From assembly GCA_045636385.1 (NCBI GenBank), contig JAZTXK010000002.1:1-64000 (forward strand): a stretch of 64,000 nt of DNA, read 5' to 3'. Position numbers and translations under genes: made by a program. This document shows, one piece after another, positions 42,283 to 49,754 of the stretch. The notes under the pieces were generated by a model that saw nothing but the letters and a program-made list of their open reading frames with translations, was not told where the DNA came from and made no database searches. This DNA is from CAG-390 sp045636385. GTDB lineage: Bacteria > Bacillota > Clostridia > Oscillospirales > CAG-272. Numbering within the stretch: the stretch's first letter is position 1; each line of letters begins with the position of its first letter.

Positions 42283-42592
42283 CACTCTTCGCCTCTTTTC
42301 CCTCAAGCTTATCGAGAACGGTTCTGTAACCGCCGTTGCCGTAATAAAGAGAACGCTTGACTCGGCTTATCGTCGCCGTGCTTGCGCCCGTCTTCTCCGC
42401 CGCGTCGCCGTACGACATTCCAGCGTCAATGCATTTCGCGACTTCAAGACGCTTTGCCATTTCGTCTAGCTCCGCGACGGTGCAAAGATCATTAAAGAAG
42501 CTCTCGCATTCCTCGGGAGTTTCAAGCAAGGAAATAGCTCGCCAAAGCTCGTGCATTCTCTCTTTAGATATGTTTCTGATATCTTTATTCAT
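42275..42592 (-). CDS. yerC: TrpR/YerC-family repressor, probable his operon regulator
   Basis: A 105-residue protein of the TrpR-like YerC/YecD family: LETPEECESFFNDLCTVAEL, AKRLEVAKCIDAG and the HTH MSYGDAAEKTGASTATISRV. It is the first gene of the his operon and overlaps hisZ by 8 bp. A perfect TTTAG-CATA-CTAAA inverted repeat lies next to the -10 box of its promoter. A role as histidine-responsive autorepressor is inferred from this context and from TrpR-family his regulators known in Firmicutes. Confidence 0.88.
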   Translation of the reverse strand: MNKDIRNISKERMHELWRAISLLETPEECESFFNDLCTVAELDEMAKRLEVAKCIDAGMSYGDAAEKTGASTATISRVKRSLYYGNGGYRTVLDKLEGKEAKSDE

Positions 42593-42632
42593 TCAAAAAA
42601 CCTACACTTTCAAGAGTATTTTTCTTTAACTC

Positions 42633-42646
42633 TTTAGTATGCTAAA
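42633..42646 (-). promoter_or_regulatory. Candidate operator for the YerC-like regulator
   Basis: The inverted repeat TTTAG-N4-CTAAA (42633-42637 and 42642-42646) touches the -10 box on its downstream side, a typical repressor position. Confidence 0.65.
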
Positions 42647-42675
42647 ATGATAACACATTGAAAGCGATTTGTCAA
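42647..42675 (-). promoter_or_regulatory. Histidine operon promoter
   Basis: Minus-strand TTGACA (42670-42675), a 17-bp spacer and TATCAT (42647-42652). Confidence 0.9.
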
Positions 42676-42699
42676 GTCTTTTTATCAAAAAAATCTGCA

Positions 42700-42738
42700 A
42701 TTTATCAAAAAATCGACGGCTCGATCGAGCCGTCGATT
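42700..42738 (-). terminator. Terminator of the trpB2-HAD operon
   Basis: A 28-bp perfect palindrome centred on GATC (42711-42738) is followed on the minus strand by a T6 run. It closes the trpB2-HAD transcript just before the his promoter. Confidence 0.88.
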
Positions 42739-42744
42739 GAAATT

Positions 42745-43416
42745 TTAGGTAAGATCGAAGTTTTTCCAGTTTGCAAAATTGTCAAACGCGCCGTCAACGC
42801 CGCCGACACTTTCGTATCTTTCGGGCGTGTAGCCGGGACCGAAGCCGTAAACTCTGCCGATATTCGCACGCTTTGCCGCGAGAACGCCCGAAAGAGAATC
42901 CTCAAAGACCATGCAATCCTCGGGCTTTCTGCCAAGCAGCTTTGCTGAGCGGACATAAATCTCGGGATCGGGCTTGCCGGGCATAATGCCGTCGTCATAG
43001 ATAATGTGCTCCCAATCGAACCAACGCTCAAGATGGAAATATTCAAAATAACACTTGACGTTATTGATCTCCGAGCCCGTCGCGATCATCATGGGATAGC
43101 CTTCCGCTTTGAGATAGTCAAGGAATTCCTCAACTCCGGGAACAAGCACAAAGGTGGGGTCAAGAACAGCGCGGCGGCGATACTCGGCTTCCTTTTCATA
43201 GGTGAGTCTTTCGATCTCCTCTTGGGTCAGAGGGCTGAAAAACCTTGTAAGAATCTCGGTGTTACTGCATCCAAGCAAGTTCTTTTCTGCTTCCTCGTCG
43301 GTGAGAGGCTCACGACCGTGCTCGGGGAAAAAGTCCTTCCAAACTGCCTTGTGGATATGCGAATCGAGCACGAGAGTGCCGTTGAAATCGAATATCATAC
43401 CCTTCTTTTCGCTCAT
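42745..43416 (-). CDS. HAD-superfamily hydrolase with DxN motif I
   Basis: A 223-residue HAD protein of the phosphoglucomutase-like subclass, with a helical cap after motif I, motif II MIATGSE, and motifs III/IV in GKPDPEIY and MVFEDSLSGVLAA. Motif I reads FDFNGTLV, so the usual second Asp (general acid/base) is Asn. Some clostridial HAD proteins share this motif. It starts 21 bp after trpB2 and is probably read from the T-box promoter. Substrate unknown. Confidence 0.82.
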   Translation of the reverse strand: MSEKKGMIFDFNGTLVLDSHIHKAVWKDFFPEHGREPLTDEEAEKNLLGCSNTEILTRFFSPLTQEEIERLTYEKEAEYRRRAVLDPTFVLVPGVEEFLDYLKAEGYPMMIATGSEINNVKCYFEYFHLERWFDWEHIIYDDGIMPGKPDPEIYVRSAKLLGRKPEDCMVFEDSLSGVLAAKRANIGRVYGFGPGYTPERYESVGGVDGAFDNFANWKNFDLT

Positions 43417-43437
43417 AATTTTACTTCCTTTTCTATA

Positions 43438-44811
43438 TTAATCAATAACGGGCATACCCGCAAAGCCGCGAGCGATCTCCTCGTCGGTGGGTGCGTAATC
43501 GGTCAGCTGACCGTCGTTGTATTTTCCGTAAGCGAGCATATCGAAGTAACCCGTTCCGGTCAGACCGAAAACGATAGTCTTCTCTTCGCCCGTTTCCTTG
43601 CACTTAAGCGCCTCGTCGATAGCGACCTTGATCGCGTGCGAGCTTTCGGGCGCGGGAAGGATACCCTCGACTCTCGCGAACTCAACAGCCGCCTCAAAGA
43701 CCTCGGTCTGCTTGACCGAAACAGCCTCCATAAGTCCCTGATCGTAGAGCGCGGAGAGAGTGGTGTTCATGCCGTGGTAGCGCAGACCGCCCGAATGGTG
43801 CGGCGCGGGGATAAATCCGCTACCGAGAGTATACATCTTCGCAAGCGGGCAGACCATGCCGGTGTCGCAATAGTCGTATGCGTATTTACCTCTTGTGAGC
43901 GAGGGGCAGGATGCGGGTTCAACCGCGATGAAGCGGTAATCAGCCTCGCCGCGGAGCTTTTCGCCCATAAAGGGAGCGATAAGCCCGCCGAGGTTCGAGC
44001 CGCCGCCCGCACAACCGATGATGATATCAGCCTTTTCGCCGTATTTATCGAGCGCGGTCTTGGTTTCAAGTCCGATTACGGACTGGTGAAGCATTACTTG
44101 ATTGAGCACGCTTCCGAGAACGTAGCGGTAGCCTTCGGTGGTAGAAGCGACTTCAACAGCCTCGGAGATCGCACAGCCAAGGCTTCCCGAGGTTCCGGGA
44201 TGCGCCTCGAGGATCTTTCTGCCGACCTCGGTGTCCATAGAGGGCGAGGGAGTAACTGTCGCGCCGTAGGTCTTCATAACCTCGCGGCGGTGCGGCTTCT
44301 GCTCGTAGGAAACCTTAACCATATATACCTTGCAGTCGAGTCCGAGGTATGCGCACGCCATCGAAAGTGCAGTGCCCCACTGGCCCGCACCCGTTTCGGT
44401 GGTAACACCCTTGAGCCCCTGCATCTTCGCGTAGTAAGCCTGCGCGATCGCGGAATTGAGCTTGTGGCTTCCGCTTGTATTGTTTCCTTCAAATTTATAA
44501 TATATCTTCGCGGGCGTACCGAGCTTTTCCTCAAGGCAGTATGCGCGGATGAGGGGCGCGGGGCGGTACATCTTGTAGAAATCGCGGATTATATCGGGAA
44601 TTTTGAAAAATCTCGTAGTGTCATCAAGCTCCTGACGGATAGCCTCGTCACAAAAAACGGGAGCAAGCGCCTCGGGAGTGATCGGCTTGAGTGTTGCGGG
44701 ATCAAGAAGCGGAGCGGGTTTGTTCGTCATATCTGCACGGAGGTTGTACCATTCGCGCGGAAGCTCGTTTTCGCTCAGATAAATTTTGTAGGGAATCTGT
44801 TTCTTTTCCAT
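43438..44811 (-). CDS. trpB: Tryptophan synthase beta chain, TrpB2 type
   Basis: A PLP enzyme making Trp from indole and Ser. The start at 44811 (MEKKQIPYKIYLSENELP) follows GGAG by 8 nt; the product is 457 residues, longer than TrpB1 and typical of TrpB2. PLP Lys117 lies in GNNTSGSHKLNSA, the catalytic Glu in TTETGAGQWGTAL and the phosphate loop in CAGGGSNLGG. No trpA is adjacent, as is common for TrpB2, which can salvage free indole. Control by the upstream T-box supports a Trp-related role. Confidence 0.93.
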   Translation of the reverse strand: MEKKQIPYKIYLSENELPREWYNLRADMTNKPAPLLDPATLKPITPEALAPVFCDEAIRQELDDTTRFFKIPDIIRDFYKMYRPAPLIRAYCLEEKLGTPAKIYYKFEGNNTSGSHKLNSAIAQAYYAKMQGLKGVTTETGAGQWGTALSMACAYLGLDCKVYMVKVSYEQKPHRREVMKTYGATVTPSPSMDTEVGRKILEAHPGTSGSLGCAISEAVEVASTTEGYRYVLGSVLNQVMLHQSVIGLETKTALDKYGEKADIIIGCAGGGSNLGGLIAPFMGEKLRGEADYRFIAVEPASCPSLTRGKYAYDYCDTGMVCPLAKMYTLGSGFIPAPHHSGGLRYHGMNTTLSALYDQGLMEAVSVKQTEVFEAAVEFARVEGILPAPESSHAIKVAIDEALKCKETGEEKTIVFGLTGTGYFDMLAYGKYNDGQLTDYAPTDEEIARGFAGMPVID

Positions 44812-44858
44812 TTTGTTTTCTCCTTTTTGGGTGCATTTCTTGTTCGGGCAGGAAAAAC

Positions 44859-45116
44859 AAAAAATCCCCGCCCCAAATGCCGGGACAGGAAATACCTGCG
44901 GTGCCACCCTGCTTGACGTTAGCCGAAGGCTAACACCCTCTCAACGTGTACTTCATACACTCGTTCTGTAACGGGAACACCCGTCTCGGCTACTCTCGCT
45001 CTCGCAATTTCACCTCGCCCTCAAAAGCCCATTCGCAAGCCCTATCCCGCCGCGATCACACCACCCGCGACTCTCTGAACAGAATCGAAACCTACTACTC
45101 TTCTTTCTCATCGGTT
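44859..45116 (-). promoter_or_regulatory. T-box leader RNA, Trp specifier proposed
   Basis: Read on the minus strand, this has the T-box features in order: GATGAGAAAGAAGAGTAGTA and AGAGAG at the base of stem I, GAATGGGCTTTTGAG around the specifier, CGAGAGTAG, and the conserved T-box bulge GCAGGGTGGCACC (44900-44912). A terminator hairpin (44865-44885) with T6 (44859-44864) follows. The specifier reads UGG (45029-45031), Trp; a one-base shift would give GGG. Uncharged tRNA-Trp would favour read-through into trpB2. The remaining 44812-44858 holds only the ribosome-binding region. Confidence 0.9.
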
Positions 45117-45123
45117 TAAAAAT

Positions 45124-45152
45124 AGTATACTGCAAAAGAGGACGATTGTCAA
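45124..45152 (-). promoter_or_regulatory. Promoter of the T-box/trpB2 operon
   Basis: Minus-strand TTGACA (45147-45152), a 17-bp spacer and TATACT (45124-45129), placed a few bases before the T-box RNA. Confidence 0.88.
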
Positions 45153-45196
45153 GACCTTTTTGCAAATTTGTTCAAATTTTATACAAATATATATGA

Positions 45197-45202
45197 TATA
45201 AT
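45197..45202 (+). promoter_or_regulatory. Possible -10 box for the zinc-ribbon membrane protein gene
   Basis: A TATAAT hexamer lies 32 bp before the ATG at 45235. No convincing -35 was found at 16-18 bp, so the promoter is only partly supported. Confidence 0.4.
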
Positions 45203-45234
45203 TGACTCAAACAGCAAGCAAGGAGGATAAACTT

Positions 45235-45654
45235 ATGAAAAAATGTAACGTTTGTCACTGCATCGTCGATGAAATCAGCGAATGCCCCATCTGCGGGAAT
45301 ACGATTACATACGAGCCGCCTTGTATGGAAGATAAGGAGCGTTTTGTTTTCAGTAAGTATTATTTTGTTTATTTGCTCAAAAACCTTTGGTTCTCCGTGC
45401 TGTGCATAATAATAAGCACCGTTGCTTTCATCTTATCTTTGCCGATAACGAGTTCACTTTTACACTATCTCTTGATCCCCGCCGCACTTATGCTTATCGC
45501 GTCATTTGTCTTCTCTTTATATAAAAGAGAACTGACCCGCCGTTTGCTTTGGAAATACTCCAAGGAATACGCCGTGGGCAGAATGCTAAGCGACAAATAC
45601 TTTTATGGAATAACAGCGGTTATTATCTGTATAATAGTTGGATTTATCAATTAA
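45235..45654 (+). CDS. Small membrane protein with N-terminal zinc ribbon
   Basis: A 139-residue protein starting MKKCNVCHCIVDEISECPIC: paired cysteines (4/7 and 17/20) form a probable zinc ribbon. Three hydrophobic segments follow (about 48-64, 72-92 and 120-138). AAGGAGG 8 nt before the ATG fixes the start. No family recognised; such zinc-ribbon membrane proteins are common in Clostridia. It is paired with the next gene, 28 bp on. Confidence 0.65.
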   Translation: MKKCNVCHCIVDEISECPICGNTITYEPPCMEDKERFVFSKYYFVYLLKNLWFSVLCIIISTVAFILSLPITSSLLHYLLIPAALMLIASFVFSLYKRELTRRLLWKYSKEYAVGRMLSDKYFYGITAVIICIIVGFIN

Positions 45655-45682
45655 AAATTATAAAACCAAGAGAGGGCAGCAT

Positions 45683-46054
45683 ATGAAAAATAAACCTCTT
45701 GATATAGTTCTTCTCATTTTCAAGATCCTCATTCCGCTTCTTATGATCGTCCCGCTTGTATTTTTTACATATCTGAGCATTATCAATCGCATCGACTATC
45801 TTGAAGCCATAAAATTATACGGTGAGCCGCCCGGGCATTACGGAATGGCGGAATTTCTGTATGCTTTACTTACCGTCTTCATAAACGCCGGCGTTTTTGT
45901 CATCACCTCGATATGCCTCCTGATCGCTCACCTGTCCAAAAGCTCGCAAAAAAGAGAAAAACACAAAAAGTATTTTGCTTGGATGCTCCTCGCACCAATC
46001 GCAGTCACCGTACTTTTCTTTATAATAATTATCTTGATATTAAATATAGGATGA
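45683..46054 (+). CDS. Small three-helix membrane protein
   Basis: A 123-residue hydrophobic protein, MKNKPLDIVLLIFKILIPLL at the start, with helices at about 5-35, 55-85 and 98-122 and a basic loop KSSQKREKHKK. AGAGGG precedes the ATG. No family recognised. It is followed directly by a terminator, so it forms a two-gene unit with the zinc-ribbon protein. Confidence 0.6.
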   Translation: MKNKPLDIVLLIFKILIPLLMIVPLVFFTYLSIINRIDYLEAIKLYGEPPGHYGMAEFLYALLTVFINAGVFVITSICLLIAHLSKSSQKREKHKKYFAWMLLAPIAVTVLFFIIIILILNIG

Positions 46055-46080
46055 CCCGAGCAGAAATTGCTCGGGTTTTT
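46055..46080 (+). terminator. Terminator after the small membrane protein pair
   Basis: CCCGAGCA and TGCTCGGG pair around GAAAT, followed by T5. The hairpin begins at the stop codon. Confidence 0.9.
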
Positions 46081-46167
46081 AGAAAATTCTCGTGAACATG
46101 TAGTATCCCCGTATCTTTTTCGGTTATTTATAGTGAAAGGCCTAAAAAATGAAAGGAGTCAATTAAG

Positions 46168-46722
46168 ATGGACGACAGGCAGATAATTGATCTGTATTGG
46201 GAGCGCTCCGAGGCTGCCATTTCCGAGACCGAGAAGAAATACGGAAAATACTGTCACTACATAGCTTTTAACATTTTGAGCAACAGCGAGGATGCCGAAG
46301 AGGTCGTAAACGACACCTACCTCAAGCTCTGGAATTCGATACCGCCGAAGAAACCCGATCCGCTAAAGCCTTACGCGGGCACGGTATGCCGAAACACCGC
46401 GCTCAAGCGCTACACCGAGCAGAATGCGCAGAAAAGAGGCGGCGCGGCATCGGTCATTGAGGAGCTGAACGAATGCGTCCCAGACGGATTTTCACAGAAT
46501 GACATCGGCGAGAGCATCGCCTTGCGCGACGCGCTCAACCGCTTCGTCCGTTCTCTCCCCGAGAGAACACAGAAAATCTTCATCGGCAGATATTTCTATG
46601 CAAGTCCGATCGCAGATATCGCCCGCTCACATTCAAAGAGCGAAAGTTACGTCACCGTTCTTCTTCTCCGCACACGAAAGAAACTTAAACAATTTTTGCA
46701 AAAGGAGGGGCTTGACATATGA
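46168..46722 (+). CDS. ECF-like sigma-70 family sigma factor
   Basis: 184 residues with region 2 (ILSNSEDAEEVVNDTYLKLWNSI, about 35-60) and region 4 with its HTH (ERTQKIFIGRYFYASPIADIARSHSKSESYVTVLL, given here only as a span, about 131-165). AAAGGAG lies 9 nt before the ATG. Its stop overlaps the next gene as ATGA, the usual sigma/anti-sigma arrangement. The target regulon is unknown. Confidence 0.85.
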   Translation: MDDRQIIDLYWERSEAAISETEKKYGKYCHYIAFNILSNSEDAEEVVNDTYLKLWNSIPPKKPDPLKPYAGTVCRNTALKRYTEQNAQKRGGAASVIEELNECVPDGFSQNDIGESIALRDALNRFVRSLPERTQKIFIGRYFYASPIADIARSHSKSESYVTVLLLRTRKKLKQFLQKEGLDI

Positions 46723-47300
46723 CAGGCGAAAATATTTTCAGAGAACTCAGCGGGCTCGATCCCGAGCTTATACTCAAAGGTGCACCGAAGGAGAATAAAA
46801 AACCTAAGGCAATAAAAAAGCCGGCGCTGATCGTGGCGTGCTTCGCGCTTATCTTATTCGTAACGGCAACGCTTTCTCCAATAATAGCAGAATTAATAAA
46901 TGGCGGCACGCCCGGCGAGGGAGCTGTCGTGACCCCGCATTATGCGGACTTTGAAATATCCGTCGTGGAAAACGGACAAAAGACCAAGAAGACCGTAAAC
47001 CTCTCTATGGATTACAAAATCGTGTTCAACGAATGGTTAAAGGCAAACGGTCTTGATGACAGATACACAATCATTGGAATGCGTATCATAGTTGAAGGCT
47101 TCAAGCATCCCGAGCCGCCGGCAGAATTCAGCTACGTTTACGATAACACCTACGTTTTCTATTTCTCGAACGATATAAACGAATTTCTGAATAAGGACGA
47201 AAATCGTCCGTATCTCGAAGCATTGACCGAAACGTTAGATCAAGCGGACAAAATAATATCCGACTTTGTGGAGGCTTACCGAAAAACGATGATTCAATAA
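46719..47300 (+). CDS. Probable membrane-bound anti-sigma factor
   Basis: 193 residues: a ~33-residue cytoplasmic part with a basic patch (ENKKPKAIKKP), one membrane helix (about 34-60) and an extracytoplasmic domain of about 130 residues without recognised family. Overlap with the sigma gene by 4 bp and this topology suggest it binds and restrains that sigma factor. A typical anti-sigma zinc motif is absent. Confidence 0.65.
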   Translation: MTGENIFRELSGLDPELILKGAPKENKKPKAIKKPALIVACFALILFVTATLSPIIAELINGGTPGEGAVVTPHYADFEISVVENGQKTKKTVNLSMDYKIVFNEWLKANGLDDRYTIIGMRIIVEGFKHPEPPAEFSYVYDNTYVFYFSNDINEFLNKDENRPYLEALTETLDQADKIISDFVEAYRKTMIQ

Positions 47301-47340
47301 GCAAAAGCTGTAGCACGTGTCAACATAGCATTCTGAATTA

Positions 47341-47380
47341 AAAAATCCCGCCATCTGATTTAACAAATGGCGGGATTTTT
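47341..47380. terminator. Bidirectional terminator between the anti-sigma and AraC-GNAT genes
   Basis: TCCCGCCAT pairs with ATGGCGGGA (47346-47375), with A5 on the left and T5 on the right. It serves the two convergent genes. Confidence 0.88.
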
Positions 47381-47384
47381 ATAT

Positions 47385-48611
47385 TCAAAATATAACGGAA
47401 AACTTTGTGTTAACCTTTTTGAATCCGAGATCGTATGCGGTGAAGTTTCCGTGAGTCTTTGCATAATCGCCAAATTGGCTGTCTTCAAAAGGTATATATC
47501 CGCGCTCTATGACGCTGTTTGTCGCGAACATATACAGATATTCGATAGCCTTGTCGTCTGCCTCGGGGTGGCGGGTCGACTGTATGCAATTATTAAGCTT
47601 GAATCCGTGAGCAGGCTGAGGGCAATCGTAAGAAATTGCAAGCAGCTTGCCGTCCTTGAATATTCCCGCAGAAAGCTCCGCTCTTTCCGAAATCGGCTTT
47701 TTAAGACTTCTTTTCACTCCGTAAGCACCCGATTTTACAAACACTTCATCATCGAAGTGCGAAATAAATTCTTCGAGCGCGGACAAGTCGGACATTTCAA
47801 GAAAATGAATATCATATTCTTTCGCTTCATCCGGAAGTATGAATTTGTCGCCGAAGTACATAGCCTCGTCGCGCTCAATTATCTTTTTGAATTTTATTCC
47901 TTCAAGATTGTGCTTGATCTCATCGAGAGTTATATCGCATCCAAAGCAAAGATCAATTGCTTGCGGAGCAAGAGGCAGAAGCTTTTCTACATTTTTACGA
48001 AGCACTTTGGTATCATTCAATATCAAACCGAGGTACGGCTTTCCACCGACCGCAATATCGGCACGGACAAATCCGCCAACAGCTTCGAGCTCGGAATCGC
48101 ACATAATCTTCGAATCGTTGATAGCTATTGAAGCAGCGGTATAGCCATATCTGAACGCATCCTTTTCAAGCAAAATATCAATGATCTCGTCAGCATCCTT
48201 TTCGTAGAACGCAGGAAGTGCATGGCGAAATTCTGCGCTTAACGTTGCGTTATATCCAAAATCCGCCCAAACCAGAGGTTTATCCTTCATCTGCTCGCGG
48301 TATTCGCTCGGAGTTTTGCCGTACTGTTCTTTGAAAGCTCGGGTAAATCCCTCGTGGCTTTCATAACCGCATTCAAGAGCGACATCGAGAATATCTTTAT
48401 CGGGGAAATTGCGCAACATCCTAGCCGCGCGGTTGAGTTTTCTGAATCGTGCATATTCCATAACGTTGAACCCTGTGTGAGAACGGAAGATACGGTTAAA
48501 ATAGTCGACAGAAAATCCCGCGTTTTTAGCAACGTCGTCAATCGTGGTTTTGTTTGCGCCCAACTTATCAATATATTTCAGGGCATTTTTTATCAACTCA
48601 TTGTTTTCCAT
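47385..48611 (-). CDS. AraC-type regulator fused to a GNAT-like domain
   Basis: The start at 48611 (MENNELIKNALKYIDK) follows AAGGAG by 9 nt; 408 residues. Residues 1-110 are an AraC/XylS double HTH placed at the N-terminus (TTIDDVAKNAGFSVDYFNRIF; GYESHEGFTRAFKEQYGKTPSEYR, given as motifs). The remaining 300 residues end with ERGYIPFEDSQFGDYAKTHG and FTAYDLGFKKV, resembling the acceptor side of GNAT acetyltransferases. Whether it acetylates or only binds a ligand is unknown. It has its own promoter. Confidence 0.75.
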   Translation of the reverse strand: MENNELIKNALKYIDKLGANKTTIDDVAKNAGFSVDYFNRIFRSHTGFNVMEYARFRKLNRAARMLRNFPDKDILDVALECGYESHEGFTRAFKEQYGKTPSEYREQMKDKPLVWADFGYNATLSAEFRHALPAFYEKDADEIIDILLEKDAFRYGYTAASIAINDSKIMCDSELEAVGGFVRADIAVGGKPYLGLILNDTKVLRKNVEKLLPLAPQAIDLCFGCDITLDEIKHNLEGIKFKKIIERDEAMYFGDKFILPDEAKEYDIHFLEMSDLSALEEFISHFDDEVFVKSGAYGVKRSLKKPISERAELSAGIFKDGKLLAISYDCPQPAHGFKLNNCIQSTRHPEADDKAIEYLYMFATNSVIERGYIPFEDSQFGDYAKTHGNFTAYDLGFKKVNTKFSVIF

Positions 48612-48664
48612 AAAACTTTTCTCCTTGTTGTTTTCCAAACACTCGGCCTCTCGTTTGTGATATC

Positions 48665-48693
48665 ATTATACCACAGACGTTTTTATTTGTCTT
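48665..48693 (-). promoter_or_regulatory. Promoter of the AraC-GNAT gene
   Basis: Minus-strand -10 TATAAT (48665-48670) with a TGG extended -10, and a weak -35 AAGACA (48688-48693) at 17 bp. Confidence 0.68.
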
Positions 48694-48716
48694 GACCGAA
48701 AACGCTGAGTTTAAAA

Positions 48717-49610
48717 TCATCCACCGCTTCGCACAATTTTCCTATACTCCGACGGCGTCATATCCGTCGCCCTTCTGAACGTGCGAATAAACGTCGAAAG
48801 TGATGAAAAACCGACGGCAAAACAGACGTCGATTATCGGTATTCCTTCGGCGATCAGCGACTTTGCTTTTGCGATACGCAGCTCGTGGATGTAGTCCATC
48901 ACCGTCGTGTCGTAATACTTCTTAAAAAGCCTTGAAATATACTCACGGCTGTAAAAGAAATGCTCGGCGACCTCGCTGACCGACTCGATCTCGGCGAAAT
49001 GCGCGTCAATATACTCTTTGAGTGCCAAAATATTCTCGGGCAGGCTTTCGGTATCGCCGCTGTGGCGAATGACCTTGCGGTTGAGAAGGCAGAAAATTTC
49101 GATAATATAAGCAAGTCCGAGCGCGGCATTCAGCTCGCCGCCCTTTTTCATCACCGCGCCGAGCTTTTCGGCAAGCGAGAGAAGCTCCTCACTGCTCTCG
49201 CGCGACGGCAATGAAAACAAAACGTCCTCGCCCGACTCGGTCAGAATATCCGAAAGGCAGCCGCCCACCGCATCAAAGGCATTCGGATAGAGATAGAAAA
49301 CGTGCCGTCTGTAATAAGTGCTCTTCCCCTTCAGCCTCGACATATGAAATTTTCCGGGCGGTATTATGATAACGTCGCCGCGCTTCGGCAGATAAACACT
49401 CGATTCGCAAACGTAATTAACCTCGCCTTCGGCAAAAATAACGACCTCGTAATAATCGTGGCTGTGCAGACTTGACGGAAAGGTGGCGGTATCGTAGTGC
49501 GTGCTTCGGCTCGAATAGCAAAGAAAATCGTTGATGAGATTGTTCTCCCAATTCACTATATCGTGCCGTCGGTCGCCCTGATTTTGAATATAATGCGAAA
49601 GTAATTTCAT
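48717..49610 (-). CDS. AraC-family regulator with cupin sensor domain
   Basis: 297 residues. The N-terminal cupin (about 35-110) has HSHDYYEVVIFAEGE and KRGDVIIIPPGKFH, common in carbohydrate-sensing regulators. The C-terminal double HTH (about 195-295) has EVAEHFFYSREYISRLFKKYY and CFAVGFSSLSTFIRTFRR. It is divergent from the FAD oxidoreductase gene across 144 bp that hold overlapping promoters, so it probably controls that gene and itself. Confidence 0.88.
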   Translation of the reverse strand: MKLLSHYIQNQGDRRHDIVNWENNLINDFLCYSSRSTHYDTATFPSSLHSHDYYEVVIFAEGEVNYVCESSVYLPKRGDVIIIPPGKFHMSRLKGKSTYYRRHVFYLYPNAFDAVGGCLSDILTESGEDVLFSLPSRESSEELLSLAEKLGAVMKKGGELNAALGLAYIIEIFCLLNRKVIRHSGDTESLPENILALKEYIDAHFAEIESVSEVAEHFFYSREYISRLFKKYYDTTVMDYIHELRIAKAKSLIAEGIPIIDVCFAVGFSSLSTFIRTFRRATDMTPSEYRKIVRSGG

Positions 49611-49658
49611 TATCGTTCACCTATATCACAAAATGCAATTTTAATGTCACAAATGCAA

Positions 49659-49687
49659 TAGACATTTTATTTTGTGATGTGTATAAT
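49659..49687 (+). promoter_or_regulatory. Promoter of the FAD oxidoreductase gene
   Basis: TAGACA (49659-49664), a 17-bp spacer and TATAAT (49682-49687). It is interleaved with the opposite promoter; the two -10 boxes are separated by one base. Confidence 0.78.
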
Positions 49688-49688
49688 T

Positions 49689-49717
49689 ATTATACACTAT
49701 AATGGTGTAAAATGCAA
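49689..49717 (-). promoter_or_regulatory. Promoter of the AraC regulator gene
   Basis: Minus-strand TTGCAT (49712-49717), a 17-bp spacer and TATAAT (49689-49694). Together with the rightward -10 it forms the perfect inverted repeat GTGTATAA-TTA-TTATACAC (49679-49697). Confidence 0.72.
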
Positions 49718-49754
49718 TAGTTAAAATAATTTTATTATATAAGGAGAAAATCCA

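Larger units (their letters stand above)
49626..49720. promoter_or_regulatory. Direct repeats, candidate AraC-type operator
   Basis: AAATGCAAT occurs three times in the same direction, at 49631-49639, 49651-49659 and 49710-49718. The first two are each preceded by TCACA and lie 20-21 bp apart, two helical turns, next to the -35 of the rightward promoter. The third covers the -35 of the leftward promoter. Two-turn direct repeats are typical AraC-family sites. Confidence 0.6.

Noticed and set aside
46095..46120. A GAAC...CGTA pair before the sigma factor gene, resembling an ECF autoregulated promoter
   Set aside because: The spacing between the two elements is about 12 bp, while ECF promoters need about 16; left out.
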